NCBI RefSeq assembly: GCF_002432345.1
Contig: NZ_DJDT01000224.1
Location: 1-14,019 of the forward strand
Length of the DNA stretch: 14,019 nucleotides
Direction of reading: 5' to 3'
Source of the DNA: Pedobacter sp. UBA5917
Lineage (GTDB): Bacteria; Bacteroidota; Bacteroidia; Sphingobacteriales; Sphingobacteriaceae
In this document: positions 6,653-13,848 of the stretch, piece after piece
How positions within the stretch are numbered: the first letter of the stretch is position 1
How the letters are laid out: every line of letters starts with the position of its first letter
The notes under the pieces: model-generated
The model's input: the letters and a program-made list of their open reading frames with translations, nothing else
Database searches by the model: none
What the model was told of the DNA's origin: nothing
Translations under genes and position numbers: made by a program

Positions 6653-6716
6653 GTCATGCGGAATTTATTTCAGCATCTTTCTTGCAAAATAGACCCTGAA
6701 ATAAATTCAGGGTGAC
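6653..6716. repeat. Intergenic inverted repeat with 26-base arms
   Basis: The left arm (6653-6678, 'gtcatgcggaatttatttc...') and the right arm (6691-6716, '...aaataaattcagggtgac') are imperfect reverse complements around a 12-base loop. The right arm contains a smaller perfect hairpin, ccctgaa/ttcaggg (6694-6700 and 6706-6712). The outer ends are gtcat/gtgac, as in the other dispersed repeats of this window. There is no T-run, so it is more likely a mobile or dispersed repeat than a terminator. Confidence 0.6.
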
Positions 6717-6789
6717 GACCAGATATTTAAACATATTTATAGAAGAATCTAAGAAGTATATTAAAAATCGAATTTAAACCCGCAAAAAA

Positions 6790-6815
6790 AAATGCCTCCG
6801 GTATTGGAGGCATTT
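6790..6815 (-). terminator. Rho-independent terminator of the Dabb gene
   Basis: AAATGCCTCC (6790-6799) and GGAGGCATTT (6806-6815) form a perfect 10-bp stem with a 6-base loop. On the minus strand it is followed by a T-run (complement of the A-run at 6784-6792). It begins 5 bases after the stop codon of the gene at 6820. Confidence 0.9.
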
Positions 6816-6819
6816 AACA

Positions 6820-7116
6820 CTATTCTGCGTCGTAAATAACAACCTTTTCAAAATAAACCCTAAACTCATCCAGGAAGGCCTTATGTACCGGATGAACCTG
6901 GTAAACATCATGTGCTGCAAGATCTTCAAAGAATAGAATCAGACTAAAAGTATAAGTGGTATCTACAACTGCACGCTCAATCGGTGCAGGTACGCCAATA
7001 TGAAAGGTTTTTACAACTTCAATGTTCTCCAATGTTTGTAAGCCATTGCGGAAAGCAACTTTTTGCTCATCGGTGGTATCGGCTTTAAGCCAGAATAAAA
7101 CGTGGTGTGCTATCAT
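6820..7116 (-). CDS. Dabb (stress-responsive A/B barrel) domain protein
   Basis: A 98-residue single-domain protein of the Dabb family, which folds as a dimeric alpha/beta barrel. Family hallmarks are the N-terminal strand with histidines (MIAHHVLFWLK), the helix after residue 14 (TDEQKVAFRNGLQTLENI), the central strand YTFSLILFFED (55-65) and the C-terminal 'VYQVHPVHKAFLDEF' (71-85), where the HPxHxxF pattern is typical. Such proteins appear in stress responses or as small catabolic isomerase/cyclase-like enzymes; no specific reaction can be assigned. It has a TATATTTG promoter box just upstream and a strong terminator just downstream, so it is probably a single-gene unit despite lying only 50 bases after ligD. 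Confidence 0.92.
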   Translation of the reverse strand: MIAHHVLFWLKADTTDEQKVAFRNGLQTLENIEVVKTFHIGVPAPIERAVVDTTYTFSLILFFEDLAAHDVYQVHPVHKAFLDEFRVYFEKVVIYDAE

Positions 7117-7131
7117 TTTTTAATTTTTTGC

Positions 7132-7139
7132 CAAATATA
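7132..7139 (-). promoter_or_regulatory. -7 promoter box of the Dabb gene
   Basis: TATATTTG on the minus strand is a perfect TAnnTTTG match, ending 15 bases upstream of the ATG at 7116. No clear -33 TTG sits at the expected distance. It supports transcription separate from ligD. Confidence 0.55.
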
Positions 7140-7166
7140 ATGAAAGCCTGAAAAGATCATTGCGCT

Positions 7167-9863
7167 TTATCCAAAAACACTTTTTGCCTTATTAATAGCC
7201 TTTTTAAGATCTATCCCCTTGCCCAGCACGCCTTTAAATAAATCCCCTTCGGCCTTTAACCGTTCAACGGCATTAAAAATATTGAAATCTTTCATTTTCA
7301 AACCGGGTTTTACCTCATCCCAATGCAAAGGCATAGAAACGGTTGCGCCCGGTTTTGGCCGTAAAGAGTATGGGCAGGCAATGGTTGCCCCTGGCCTGTT
7401 CTGTAAAAAATCGAGGTACATTTTCCCTTTCCTTGCCGATACCATCCGCTCCAGAGAGGTATAATCGGGAATCTGTTTATGCACCAGGTTAACCACAAGT
7501 TTGGCAAAAAGCTGGCTCTGGTCGTAATCGTATTTGGCGTTTAAAGGAATGTAGATATGCATGCCCGTTGAGCCCGATGTTTTACAATAACCAGGTACAC
7601 CGATGACATCGAGCACTTTTTTGGTTTCGACGGCAGCTTCCACCACCTGATCGAAAGTGTGTTTATCGGGATCTAAATCGATCACACAATAATCGGGATT
7701 ATCGGGATGCTGTATGCGGCTAAACCAGGGGTTCATTTCTATACAGCCCAAACTGGCCATCCACAGTAAAGAAGCTTCATCGGTTCCGACCAGGTATTCT
7801 TTTTTTTCGCCTTCCCCATTTTCGTATGGAAAGGTTTCGGCCCAATCAGGTGCTTTGCCCTTAACATCTTTCTGGTAAAAACTTGGCCCATGGATGCCGC
7901 CCGGAAAACGGTTAAGCGATTGCGGACGATCTTTAAGATAAGGTAAAATATATTCGGCCACCTGATAATAATAATTGAACATGTCTCTTTTTGTCACCTT
8001 ATCTTCGGGCCAATATACCTTACTTAAATTGGTAAATTTAAGCTCATGGCCTTTTATCTTTCGTACCTGTGTCTCATCCTTTGGATTTAAAAGGGTTTTA
8101 CGGTCTTTCCCTTTTGGCGGTTTTATCGCTTTTTCATGCTCATCTTTTTCTTTAACCCCATCAATAATCTTACCGGTGGCAGTTTCTTTCTCACGGATTA
8201 CATCTTTCGCTTTTTTATCATCGCGCATGCCCTGAAAGGAAGGATGACGGAAAACACCATCGTCGGTTACTTCGGTAAAGGCCACTTCGCACACCAATTG
8301 CGGTTTTAACCAGGTTGCTTTCGCCTTTGGCGGATTTGGCCTGAACCGCGAAGGTTTATTTACATCGGGTATGCTATCGAACGGACTTTTATCTACAACA
8401 AGCGGCTTAAACTGCTCCATCATTGTTTTCTGCATTTTATCCGAAAATCCGGTTCCCACTTTGCCTACATATTGTAATTTTCCCTTCTCATACACCCCCA
8501 ATAAAAGCGAACTAAAAGCTTTTGAAGTGTCGGCATTTTTAGTGAAACCGGCAATCACCACTTCCTGGCGTTTGTGCACTTTGATTTTTAGCCACTCTTT
8601 CGATCTGCGGTCGGAAACATAAGTGCTATCAGTTTTTTTGGCAATGATCCCTTCTAGCCCCATTCTTTGGGCGGCATCAAAAAAGTCGACGCCACTGGCC
8701 TTAAATACCTTACCCAAACGTACACGGTCATCATCTGTTGGCAAAACCTCACTTAACACTGCCTGACGCTGATCAAGCGGTAATTCCATCAGGTTTTTAC
8801 CCTCATACCATAAAATATCAAAAACATAAAAAACAAGTTCTCCGTCCGCTTCACTCCTCCAGTTCTGCAACGAACCAAAGTTGGAAATGCCTTTATCATT
8901 CAGCACCAAAATTTCGCCATCGAGCACTGCATTGATTTTCCAATCGTTAAGCAGGTCGTAAATGGGATAAAATTTTTCGTTAAATGATTTATTGTTCCTC
9001 GAAAAGATTTCTACTTTTCCTTTATTGATGAATGCCAGGGCACGATAGCCGTCCCATTTTACTTCGTATTGCCAATTTGGGTCATCAAAGGGCTCATCCA
9101 CAAGTGTGGCGAGCATCGGTTTAATATTTTTGGGAATGGCCGATTTCGGTGCTTTTTTTAAAATGGACTTTACATCAACTTTTCCACCAGCTCCTACCTC
9201 CTTTGTTTCTTTTTTATTTTTTATCGCGGGACTTTTTTTCTCGTCCTTTATCTTCTGCTCCTTTCCTTCTTTCCAGACCTTCTCAGATGTTTTTTCCATC
9301 TTTTCGATCGTTTTTCCGGAAAGGACCGATTTATCCTGTTTGGTAATATCTTTAACAGAAGCATGATCATCTTTATGTTTGATCAATAACCATCCGTTTT
9401 CGCCCATGCCATGGGTTTTAACAAGGGCAAATTCGCCATGAAGTTTCTCTCCGTTCAATTTAATTTTCAGGGAACCTTCTTTTAACTGGTTCAACAGGTG
9501 TTTTTCCTGTGCTTTTTTACCTCTAATGCTTTCTATCGGCTCATAAGTACCTTCATCCCAAACAATAACAGTTCCGCCACCATATTCACCCTGTGGAATA
9601 ATACCTTCAAAATCTTTATAACTGTAGGGATGATCCTCTACCATCATGGCCAAACGTTTGGTTTTCGGATCGGTTGAAGGGCCTTTAGGTACAGCCCAGC
9701 TTTTCAAAACACCTTCCATTTCGAGTCTGAAATCATAATGCAAACGCGAGGCATCGTGCTTTTGAATTACAAAATGTAATTTGTTCCGATCACTGCTTTT
9801 ACCTGATTTAGGTTCTGCCGTTTTTGAGAAATCGCGTTTTGCAACATATTTTTCCAGACTCAT
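7167..9863 (-). CDS. ligD: ATP-dependent DNA ligase D (PE-ligase-polymerase)
   Basis: The multifunctional end-processing and sealing enzyme of bacterial non-homologous end joining, which works with Ku. From the ATG at 9863 it has 898 residues in the order phosphoesterase, ligase, polymerase. The phosphoesterase (about 25-165) keeps H36, H42, D44 and R46 in KHDASRLHYDFRLE plus H78 and Y82, at the spacings of the Pseudomonas enzyme. A Lys-rich linker covers about 170-245. The ligase (245-550) has nucleotidyl Lys269 in EVKWDGYR, LDGEI (314-318), EGIIAKK (404-410) and EWLKIK (423-428). A second charged linker (about 550-600) leads to the primase-like polymerase (605-898) with DLDP (D729, D731), SGSTGMHIYIP (763-773) and third Asp818 in YLDFL. 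All active sites look intact. An in-frame TTG at 9869 is an alternative start; I prefer the ATG. Only 10 bases separate it from the DUF3606 stop, so the two are probably co-transcribed. No Ku gene is in the window. Confidence 0.97.
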   Translation of the reverse strand: MSLEKYVAKRDFSKTAEPKSGKSSDRNKLHFVIQKHDASRLHYDFRLEMEGVLKSWAVPKGPSTDPKTKRLAMMVEDHPYSYKDFEGIIPQGEYGGGTVIVWDEGTYEPIESIRGKKAQEKHLLNQLKEGSLKIKLNGEKLHGEFALVKTHGMGENGWLLIKHKDDHASVKDITKQDKSVLSGKTIEKMEKTSEKVWKEGKEQKIKDEKKSPAIKNKKETKEVGAGGKVDVKSILKKAPKSAIPKNIKPMLATLVDEPFDDPNWQYEVKWDGYRALAFINKGKVEIFSRNNKSFNEKFYPIYDLLNDWKINAVLDGEILVLNDKGISNFGSLQNWRSEADGELVFYVFDILWYEGKNLMELPLDQRQAVLSEVLPTDDDRVRLGKVFKASGVDFFDAAQRMGLEGIIAKKTDSTYVSDRRSKEWLKIKVHKRQEVVIAGFTKNADTSKAFSSLLLGVYEKGKLQYVGKVGTGFSDKMQKTMMEQFKPLVVDKSPFDSIPDVNKPSRFRPNPPKAKATWLKPQLVCEVAFTEVTDDGVFRHPSFQGMRDDKKAKDVIREKETATGKIIDGVKEKDEHEKAIKPPKGKDRKTLLNPKDETQVRKIKGHELKFTNLSKVYWPEDKVTKRDMFNYYYQVAEYILPYLKDRPQSLNRFPGGIHGPSFYQKDVKGKAPDWAETFPYENGEGEKKEYLVGTDEASLLWMASLGCIEMNPWFSRIQHPDNPDYCVIDLDPDKHTFDQVVEAAVETKKVLDVIGVPGYCKTSGSTGMHIYIPLNAKYDYDQSQLFAKLVVNLVHKQIPDYTSLERMVSARKGKMYLDFLQNRPGATIACPYSLRPKPGATVSMPLHWDEVKPGLKMKDFNIFNAVERLKAEGDLFKGVLGKGIDLKKAINKAKSVFG

Positions 9864-9873
9864 AACCAAAGTT

Positions 9874-10047
9874 TTACTTCTTCAAAAAATCTTCTACAGC
9901 CTCTGCAGATGTACCAACTGTTTGTACTGCGGCCTTAAGTTTATCTTTGCTAACGCCAAATTTATTCGACCAATAATCTAGCTCATAACCTTCGTTAATG
10001 TTGATCCTACCGCGATCAGCACTACCCGTTTTTTGTTTATCATCCAT
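9874..10047 (-). CDS. Small DUF3606 family protein upstream of ligD
   Basis: A 57-codon gene read directly from the minus strand. It begins MDDKQKTGSADRGRININ, continues EGYELDYWSNKFGVSKDKLK and ends DFLKK before a TAA. The charged N terminus, the YELDYWSNKFGVSKDKLKxAV core and the terminal 'AVEDFLKK' fit DUF3606, a family of small helical proteins of unknown function. The core YWxxKxGVSxxxLxxAV looks like a short helix-turn-helix-like bundle, so nucleic-acid binding is conceivable but unproven. The stop is 10 bases before the ligD ATG, which suggests one transcript. A hairpin at 10091-10134 isolates it from the membrane-protein gene upstream, so any promoter should lie within 10048-10090; I see no clear -7 box there. 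A diverged relative lies at 11660-11881. Confidence 0.85.
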   Translation of the reverse strand: MDDKQKTGSADRGRININEGYELDYWSNKFGVSKDKLKAAVQTVGTSAEAVEDFLKK

Positions 10048-10090
10048 AATTATTTTTGATTAGACTACAATAAAACAGCCCAATAACGAA

Positions 10091-10134
10091 AAAGGTTTTA
10101 ACATCCGTTTTTTAGAACGGGCATTAAAACCTTT
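10091..10134 (-). terminator. Likely terminator of the DUF2029 gene
   Basis: An outer stem of 11 bp (AAAGGTTTTAA at 10091-10101, TTAAAACCTTT at 10124-10134) encloses an inner stem CCGTT/AACGG (10105-10109, 10116-10120). On the minus strand the stem ends in a TTTTT stretch. It lies 20 bases after the stop codon at 10155. Confidence 0.7.
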
Positions 10135-10154
10135 AAAAAAATAAAAATTTAAAT

Positions 10155-11366
10155 TTAATCTATTAGCGCAGTAACCATTTCTGGCTCTGTTTCTTCTGCA
10201 TAGGCAAACCTATTATTTGTAGCATTATAAATAATCCTTAACCATACCAAAAAATAAGGCAAACTAATGATAGCCAATGATAAAGGATGCGATTTGGCAA
10301 AAACCGGGAACAATAATAACGGAAAATTACAGGTGATTAAAAGTAAAATGGGCAACAATACCTTTTTCATGGCTTTATTACTTTCTTTTACATACCATAT
10401 GCCTACGCCAACAATCGGAATAATGAAGGTACAATCTTCTGCACCTGTACTGAACAGTATCGGGAAAATCATTACCGATGATAGGATCAGCAATTGGAAT
10501 TTGCTTTTTTCGAAACGCGATATATTTATAAAAGGCAACATAAACAATAAAGCACCCAGGCTAAGGAATAAAAAGTTGGATATCTCCTGATCATCTAAAA
10601 GCTCCCTAAAGAAACCCATAATGGAAATATCGATCCCCTCGCCCAAAACATTGACCATATTTTTACCCACCAGTGAATTTTTCCAGTCTACGTAACAATG
10701 TACCACATAATCAGGCGAAGCCAATAACATAGGCAGTAAGAATATTACTACCGACCATAAAATAAGCCAAAGGATAAAGGCCGGCTTCTTTTTGGCAAAA
10801 AAGAAAAATACCAGGCCTACAATGCCATAGAGTTTAATAAAGGTACCGAGTACAATGCTAAGTGCCGACCATATGCCTTTATCTTTATTGAGCAACGTAT
10901 AGCTTAATATCATTAATGCACCCGCCCCTGCATTAAACTGCTGGTTTAACATCGATTCTATTAAACAGGGAATAGCAATATATCCGATGGTTACTTTTTG
11001 ATCTTCTGTTAAGGGCAAAGTTTGTATGGCCTTAAAAAGCAGGAAACAGTTAAACAGGTTCCATAACAATAAGCCTACCCAGTTGTGAAAAATGGCAAAA
11101 GGTGCAATTAACACGCTAAAAATCGGGCCATAATGGTTGGCATCGTCGTGGTAAGCCGGATAATATGCATAAAGCGAACGCTCGTGCAGTAAATTTCTAA
11201 ATGTATTTTCGAAAATCAGGTAGTTATTGTAACGATGCGTTGCCCACGAATCTATCACAAAAACCAGGGTAATAAACACCCAAATGGATAATACGAAACG
11301 ATTATCCTGATAAAATTTTCGACGCGGGGATAGATTGGACACGTCAGTTAGAAAATGATTTAGCAT
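10155..11366 (-). CDS. DUF2029 / GT87-family integral membrane glycosyltransferase
   Basis: A polytopic inner-membrane protein of 403 residues with about 9-11 hydrophobic segments (for example 24-40, 82-95, 97-112, 168-190, 194-212, then several between about 262 and 380). It fits the GT-C glycosyltransferases of family GT87 (DUF2029), which use polyprenyl-phosphate-linked sugars and act on the outer face of the membrane. Supporting motifs: a first periplasmic loop with acidic residues and aromatics (YAYYPAYHDDANHYGPIFSVLIAPF, about 66-90, of which D74-D75 are catalytic candidates) and the helix 'GTFIKLYGIVGLVFFFFA', like the family's 'KlyP' segment. Sugar and acceptor cannot be read from sequence. 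It stands alone on the minus strand, with a hairpin terminator downstream and a 293-base A/T-rich leader region upstream. Confidence 0.82.
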   Translation of the reverse strand: MLNHFLTDVSNLSPRRKFYQDNRFVLSIWVFITLVFVIDSWATHRYNNYLIFENTFRNLLHERSLYAYYPAYHDDANHYGPIFSVLIAPFAIFHNWVGLLLWNLFNCFLLFKAIQTLPLTEDQKVTIGYIAIPCLIESMLNQQFNAGAGALMILSYTLLNKDKGIWSALSIVLGTFIKLYGIVGLVFFFFAKKKPAFILWLILWSVVIFLLPMLLASPDYVVHCYVDWKNSLVGKNMVNVLGEGIDISIMGFFRELLDDQEISNFLFLSLGALLFMLPFINISRFEKSKFQLLILSSVMIFPILFSTGAEDCTFIIPIVGVGIWYVKESNKAMKKVLLPILLLITCNFPLLLFPVFAKSHPLSLAIISLPYFLVWLRIIYNATNNRFAYAEETEPEMVTALID

Positions 11367-11659
11367 TTGTAAAAAATATATTACAATACAATTATAAAAA
11401 TGTAAATCGACAAAACCTAATATTTTGTAAAGAAAATATTACTCTTTTAAGGAACAAATGCTGCTTAATGAAATGAGGCTAAATTTGGCCTTTATGCTGT
11501 TTTTTAACCAATTCATTGATCAAATAACACCTGAAAGCTAACCATCACTTACATTTCTAATTTTTAGCCATTTTTTTTTGAGATTTTACTGACAAAAGAC
11601 TAAAACCAAAAGGGATCTTATGCTGTTTCTATGATTATTACTAACCAAAATTCATAAAA
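11367..11659. other. A/T-rich divergent intergenic region
   Basis: This 293-base region separates the minus-strand membrane protein from the plus-strand small genes, so it should carry both promoters. I see only weak -7-like boxes (for instance TATAATTG and TATATTTT on the minus strand near 11375-11395, and TACATTTC at 11550-11557 on the plus strand). It has no ORF, no repeat shared with the rest of the window and no strong hairpin. Confidence 0.5.
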
Positions 11660-11881
11660 ATGGAATATCAACTTAATTCGATGAATGCGAGAAAAGAAAT
11701 TATCGATATCGCAGATGAACAGGACCGCAATTATTGGGCTGCCAGACTGGGCATAAGCACCGAAAAACTTAAATCAGCGGTAAAAGCACTTCATAGTATG
11801 GAATTCTCAAAACTGAAGGAATATTTAATGTTGGAAAAAGTGAAATCAGGAAGTACCTATCAACGGTTTGTGAATCAATAG
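11660..11881 (+). CDS. DUF3606-like small protein
   Basis: A 73-residue protein, helical by eye. Its middle part, EQDRNYWAARLGISTEKLKS (25-44), aligns with the core of the DUF3606 protein upstream of ligD (YELDYWSNKFGVSKDKLKAA): shared features are the Tyr-Trp pair, Gly-(Ile/Val)-Ser, the Lys-Leu-Lys stretch and the following Ala-Val. The KEIIDIADE segment (13-21) matches the 'INVN'-type lead-in of the family more weakly, and 'LKEYL' (52-56) corresponds to 'VEDFL'. It adds about 17 residues at the C terminus. An alternative start is Met8. Function is unknown. A second short ORF begins 7 bases after its stop, so the two may form an operon. It diverges from the membrane glycosyltransferase gene. 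Confidence 0.8.
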   Translation: MEYQLNSMNARKEIIDIADEQDRNYWAARLGISTEKLKSAVKALHSMEFSKLKEYLMLEKVKSGSTYQRFVNQ

Positions 11882-11888
11882 TAATCAT

Positions 11889-12086
11889 ATGAACTACGAA
11901 AATGAAAGCAAAAATCCGGTAACAGTTGGTCAACCGATTACCGATTGTACACATTTAATAGACTTACCTCCTGTTAAAAGTGTTTTCGACCAAAAAGTAA
12001 AGGGTAGCGATGTGAACCATCCAAAAGCCAGCATCAGAACCCTAACCGTATTTTTCCATAAAAATGGTTTGGCTAATCTGCTTTAA
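11889..12086 (+). CDS. Small hypothetical protein
   Basis: A 65-residue ORF that I do not recognise. It starts MNYENESKNPVTVGQPITDC, is hydrophilic and contains one cysteine. Support comes mainly from context: the ATG lies 7 bases after the stop of the DUF3606-like gene on the same strand, and the ORF fills the space up to the converging hydrolase gene, ending one base from its stop codon. It has no membrane segment or signal peptide, and its composition gives no clear fold. It could be a chance ORF. Confidence 0.45.
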   Translation: MNYENESKNPVTVGQPITDCTHLIDLPPVKSVFDQKVKGSDVNHPKASIRTLTVFFHKNGLANLL

Positions 12087-12096
12087 ATTATTTAAA
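12082..12096. repeat. AT-only palindrome covering two convergent stop codons
   Basis: TTTAAAT (12082-12088) and ATTTAAA (12090-12096) flank one base. The plus-strand TAA (12084-12086) and the minus-strand TAA (12088-12090) both lie inside. With no G/C pairs it would be a weak hairpin; it may serve as a shared bidirectional end. Confidence 0.4.
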
Positions 12097-13233
12097 AAAG
12101 GACTGGTACAGACTATTGATGGCTGCGCGGCTAAAATCGGGAAAACCATCGGTATAGGTAGCATTTATTCCATTAGTTATGATTACAAATCCAAATTTTT
12201 CTTTTGGATTGAAGAACATGGTACTATACAGGCCATAAGCAGAACCGGTGTGCCCTTTAAACTTTACACCTGGGATCAGCTGATCTGCCGTTCTGATGGC
12301 AAAGCCATAACCTTCATCGGCAGTTAATGCCGTTTGCATTTGTTTAGCGCTCTTTTTACTGATAATTTTTACACCATTAGCTGTACCATAGTTCATGTGC
12401 ATAATCATGTATTTCGCAAGATCGGTTGCCGAAATTTTCATTCCACCCGTTGGCGAAAAAACAGGTGTTGTATACCCCATGATATAGTTTGCTATTTCCG
12501 TTCTCCGTGGTGCGTAAGCTGTTGGAGAAGGGGTATAAGTTTTAGTATCAGCATGATATTCGTACAAATGTACAAAACGTGTGCTATCCAAAGAATCAAC
12601 ACAATAATCTGCATATAGCCCTAATGGCTTTATGATATGGTTTTTCACGTAATTATCGAAACGCTCACCCGATTTTTTCTCTATGATGGTACCGATGAGG
12701 TTAAAATTGAGGTTACAATAATCAAATTTACTTCCCGGCTGATAATCGTTATAACATTTGGCCCAATCGGGATTTTTATCCGGATTAATTACATCCAGAT
12801 TTAAATATCCCTGCGAATCGTTTAAACTGGAGGTATGCGACAGAGCCATTTTTAAGGTAATTTTCTGATCTGGAAATTTTGGATTCCTGATTTTAAAACC
12901 TACCAGATCACCAAAATCATCATCAAGTGAAATTTTACCTGCCTCTACCAATTGCATAATCGAAGTTGCCGAAAAGGATTTTGAAATGGAAGCAATCCTA
13001 AAAATATCCTGATCGGTTAAAGGCACTTTGTTTTCCAGGTCTTTTAAACCAAACGAACGGGTATAAATAATCTTGCCGTTTTTTACTACCGCTACCGAAG
13101 CACCAACAGAATTGTATTTTTCCATTACAGCTTTAAAATCGGCCTCAACTTTTTCGTTCTGGGCATTAGATTGATTATATAAAACAATCATCAAAAAGAA
13201 AGCTAGAAAATACTTTGGCAGGCGAAGTTTCAT
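12088..13233 (-). CDS. Secreted class C beta-lactamase-family serine hydrolase
   Basis: An exported serine hydrolase of the beta-lactamase/transpeptidase-like fold (PF00144 type), 381 residues. A signal peptide spans about 1-24 (LPKYFLAFFLMIVLY, ending SNA before Gln25), so it acts in the periplasm. The three active-site motifs are present: SxxK as S82-I-S-K85 with nucleophile Ser82; YxN as Y172-C-N174; and H328-T-G330 in place of KTG. The HTG variant is common in esterases, D-amino peptidases and penicillin-binding relatives of AmpC rather than true resistance enzymes. 'SPTGGMKISATDLAKYM' (260-276) is also typical. The substrate is unknown; this is not evidence for antibiotic resistance. TATATTTA (13253-13260, minus strand) upstream is one mismatch from the -7 box. 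It lies 66 bases downstream of the VOC gene and converges with the small plus-strand ORFs. Confidence 0.93.
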   Translation of the reverse strand: MKLRLPKYFLAFFLMIVLYNQSNAQNEKVEADFKAVMEKYNSVGASVAVVKNGKIIYTRSFGLKDLENKVPLTDQDIFRIASISKSFSATSIMQLVEAGKISLDDDFGDLVGFKIRNPKFPDQKITLKMALSHTSSLNDSQGYLNLDVINPDKNPDWAKCYNDYQPGSKFDYCNLNFNLIGTIIEKKSGERFDNYVKNHIIKPLGLYADYCVDSLDSTRFVHLYEYHADTKTYTPSPTAYAPRRTEIANYIMGYTTPVFSPTGGMKISATDLAKYMIMHMNYGTANGVKIISKKSAKQMQTALTADEGYGFAIRTADQLIPGVKFKGHTGSAYGLYSTMFFNPKEKFGFVIITNGINATYTDGFPDFSRAAINSLYQSFFK

Positions 13234-13299
13234 AACAATTGGGGATCAAGCCTAAATATAGGATTTGGGCCAGGATTAAGTTAGCAAGTAGTAAAAAAT

Positions 13300-13761
13300 T
13301 TACTTCGCATCGTTAACCTCGAGCCAGTGTCCGTCGGGATCTTTAAAATAAATCTGTTTTACACCATCTACGCGGAGGGTTATTCCTTTTTCTTTTCCGG
13401 CCCAATCTTCAAAGCTGATGTTTTTGGCATTGAGTTTTTTTACAAAATCATCAACCGAAGGAACGCTGAAGCATAAATGTCCGTTTTTATCAAAAGTTTC
13501 GTTGCCTTTTGCACCCTGTATTAAGTGTAATTGCCCTGCCGGACCTAAAGTGAACCAGGTATGGCGGTTATCTTTAAAAGGTTCTGGAATGATTTTAAGG
13601 TTAAAAACACTTTCGTAAAAGGTTGTGGCTTTGTTTAAATCGGCTACATAAACGGCAATATGGTTTAAAACAGCAGGTACATTTTCGGTTTTATTCTGCG
13701 CCATGGCTTTTTGAAAAATGATAGAAAATAAAATGATGGTGGTTAGGAAGACTTTTTTCAT
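13300..13761 (-). CDS. Secreted VOC (glyoxalase/bleomycin-resistance fold) protein
   Basis: A single VOC module of about 120 residues behind a signal peptide (MKKVFLTTIILFSIIFQKAMA, cut before Gln22), 153 residues in all. Two beta-alpha-beta-beta-beta units are visible: NHIAVYVADLNKATTFYESV (33-52) and GHLCFSVPSVDDFVKKL (94-110), the second ending in IYFKDPDGHWLEVND. Candidate metal ligands at the usual places are His34, His79, His95 and Glu148, so a metal-dependent lyase, isomerase or dioxygenase role is possible. Most VOC proteins are cytoplasmic, so the export signal is notable. There is no lipobox cysteine. The gene precedes the secreted serine hydrolase on the same strand with a 66-base gap; they may share a transcript, though a -7-like box lies between them. 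Upstream is repeat DNA. Confidence 0.92.
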   Translation of the reverse strand: MKKVFLTTIILFSIIFQKAMAQNKTENVPAVLNHIAVYVADLNKATTFYESVFNLKIIPEPFKDNRHTWFTLGPAGQLHLIQGAKGNETFDKNGHLCFSVPSVDDFVKKLNAKNISFEDWAGKEKGITLRVDGVKQIYFKDPDGHWLEVNDAK

Positions 13762-13811
13762 GTTTAAATATCAGTATTATTTTAATAAAAGTTGTTTCAA
13801 AAAGAAAAGTC

Positions 13812-13826
13812 GTCATCTCGACTGGA
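13812..13826. repeat. Arm-like fragment of the dispersed inverted repeat
   Basis: 'gtcatctcgactgga' matches the left arm at 1229-1243 ('gtcatcgcgaccgga') at 13 of 15 positions. No matching right arm is visible inside the window. Confidence 0.4.
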
Positions 13827-13848
13827 ATTTAGTGGGCAGAAAAGGGAT

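Noticed and set aside
7310..7507. Alternative-frame ORF of 65 codons inside ligD
   Set aside because: It lies wholly within the well-conserved polymerase domain of LigD in another frame and shows no domain; the same holds for the other antisense ORFs inside real genes.
7167..9869. LigD starting at the TTG codon at 9869
   Set aside because: An ATG lies two codons downstream and gives the usual short N terminus (MSLEKYVAKRD); ATG is preferred when no other signal favours TTG.
11889..12086. C-terminal part of the DUF3606-like gene broken by a frameshift
   Set aside because: The 73-residue protein already has a complete DUF3606-like core, and the second ORF has its own ATG and no similarity to the family, so a frameshift is not needed.
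12088..13233. Antibiotic-resistance beta-lactamase
   Set aside because: SxxK and YxN are present but KTG is replaced by HTG, and the family includes many esterases and peptidases. Resistance cannot be claimed from this sequence.
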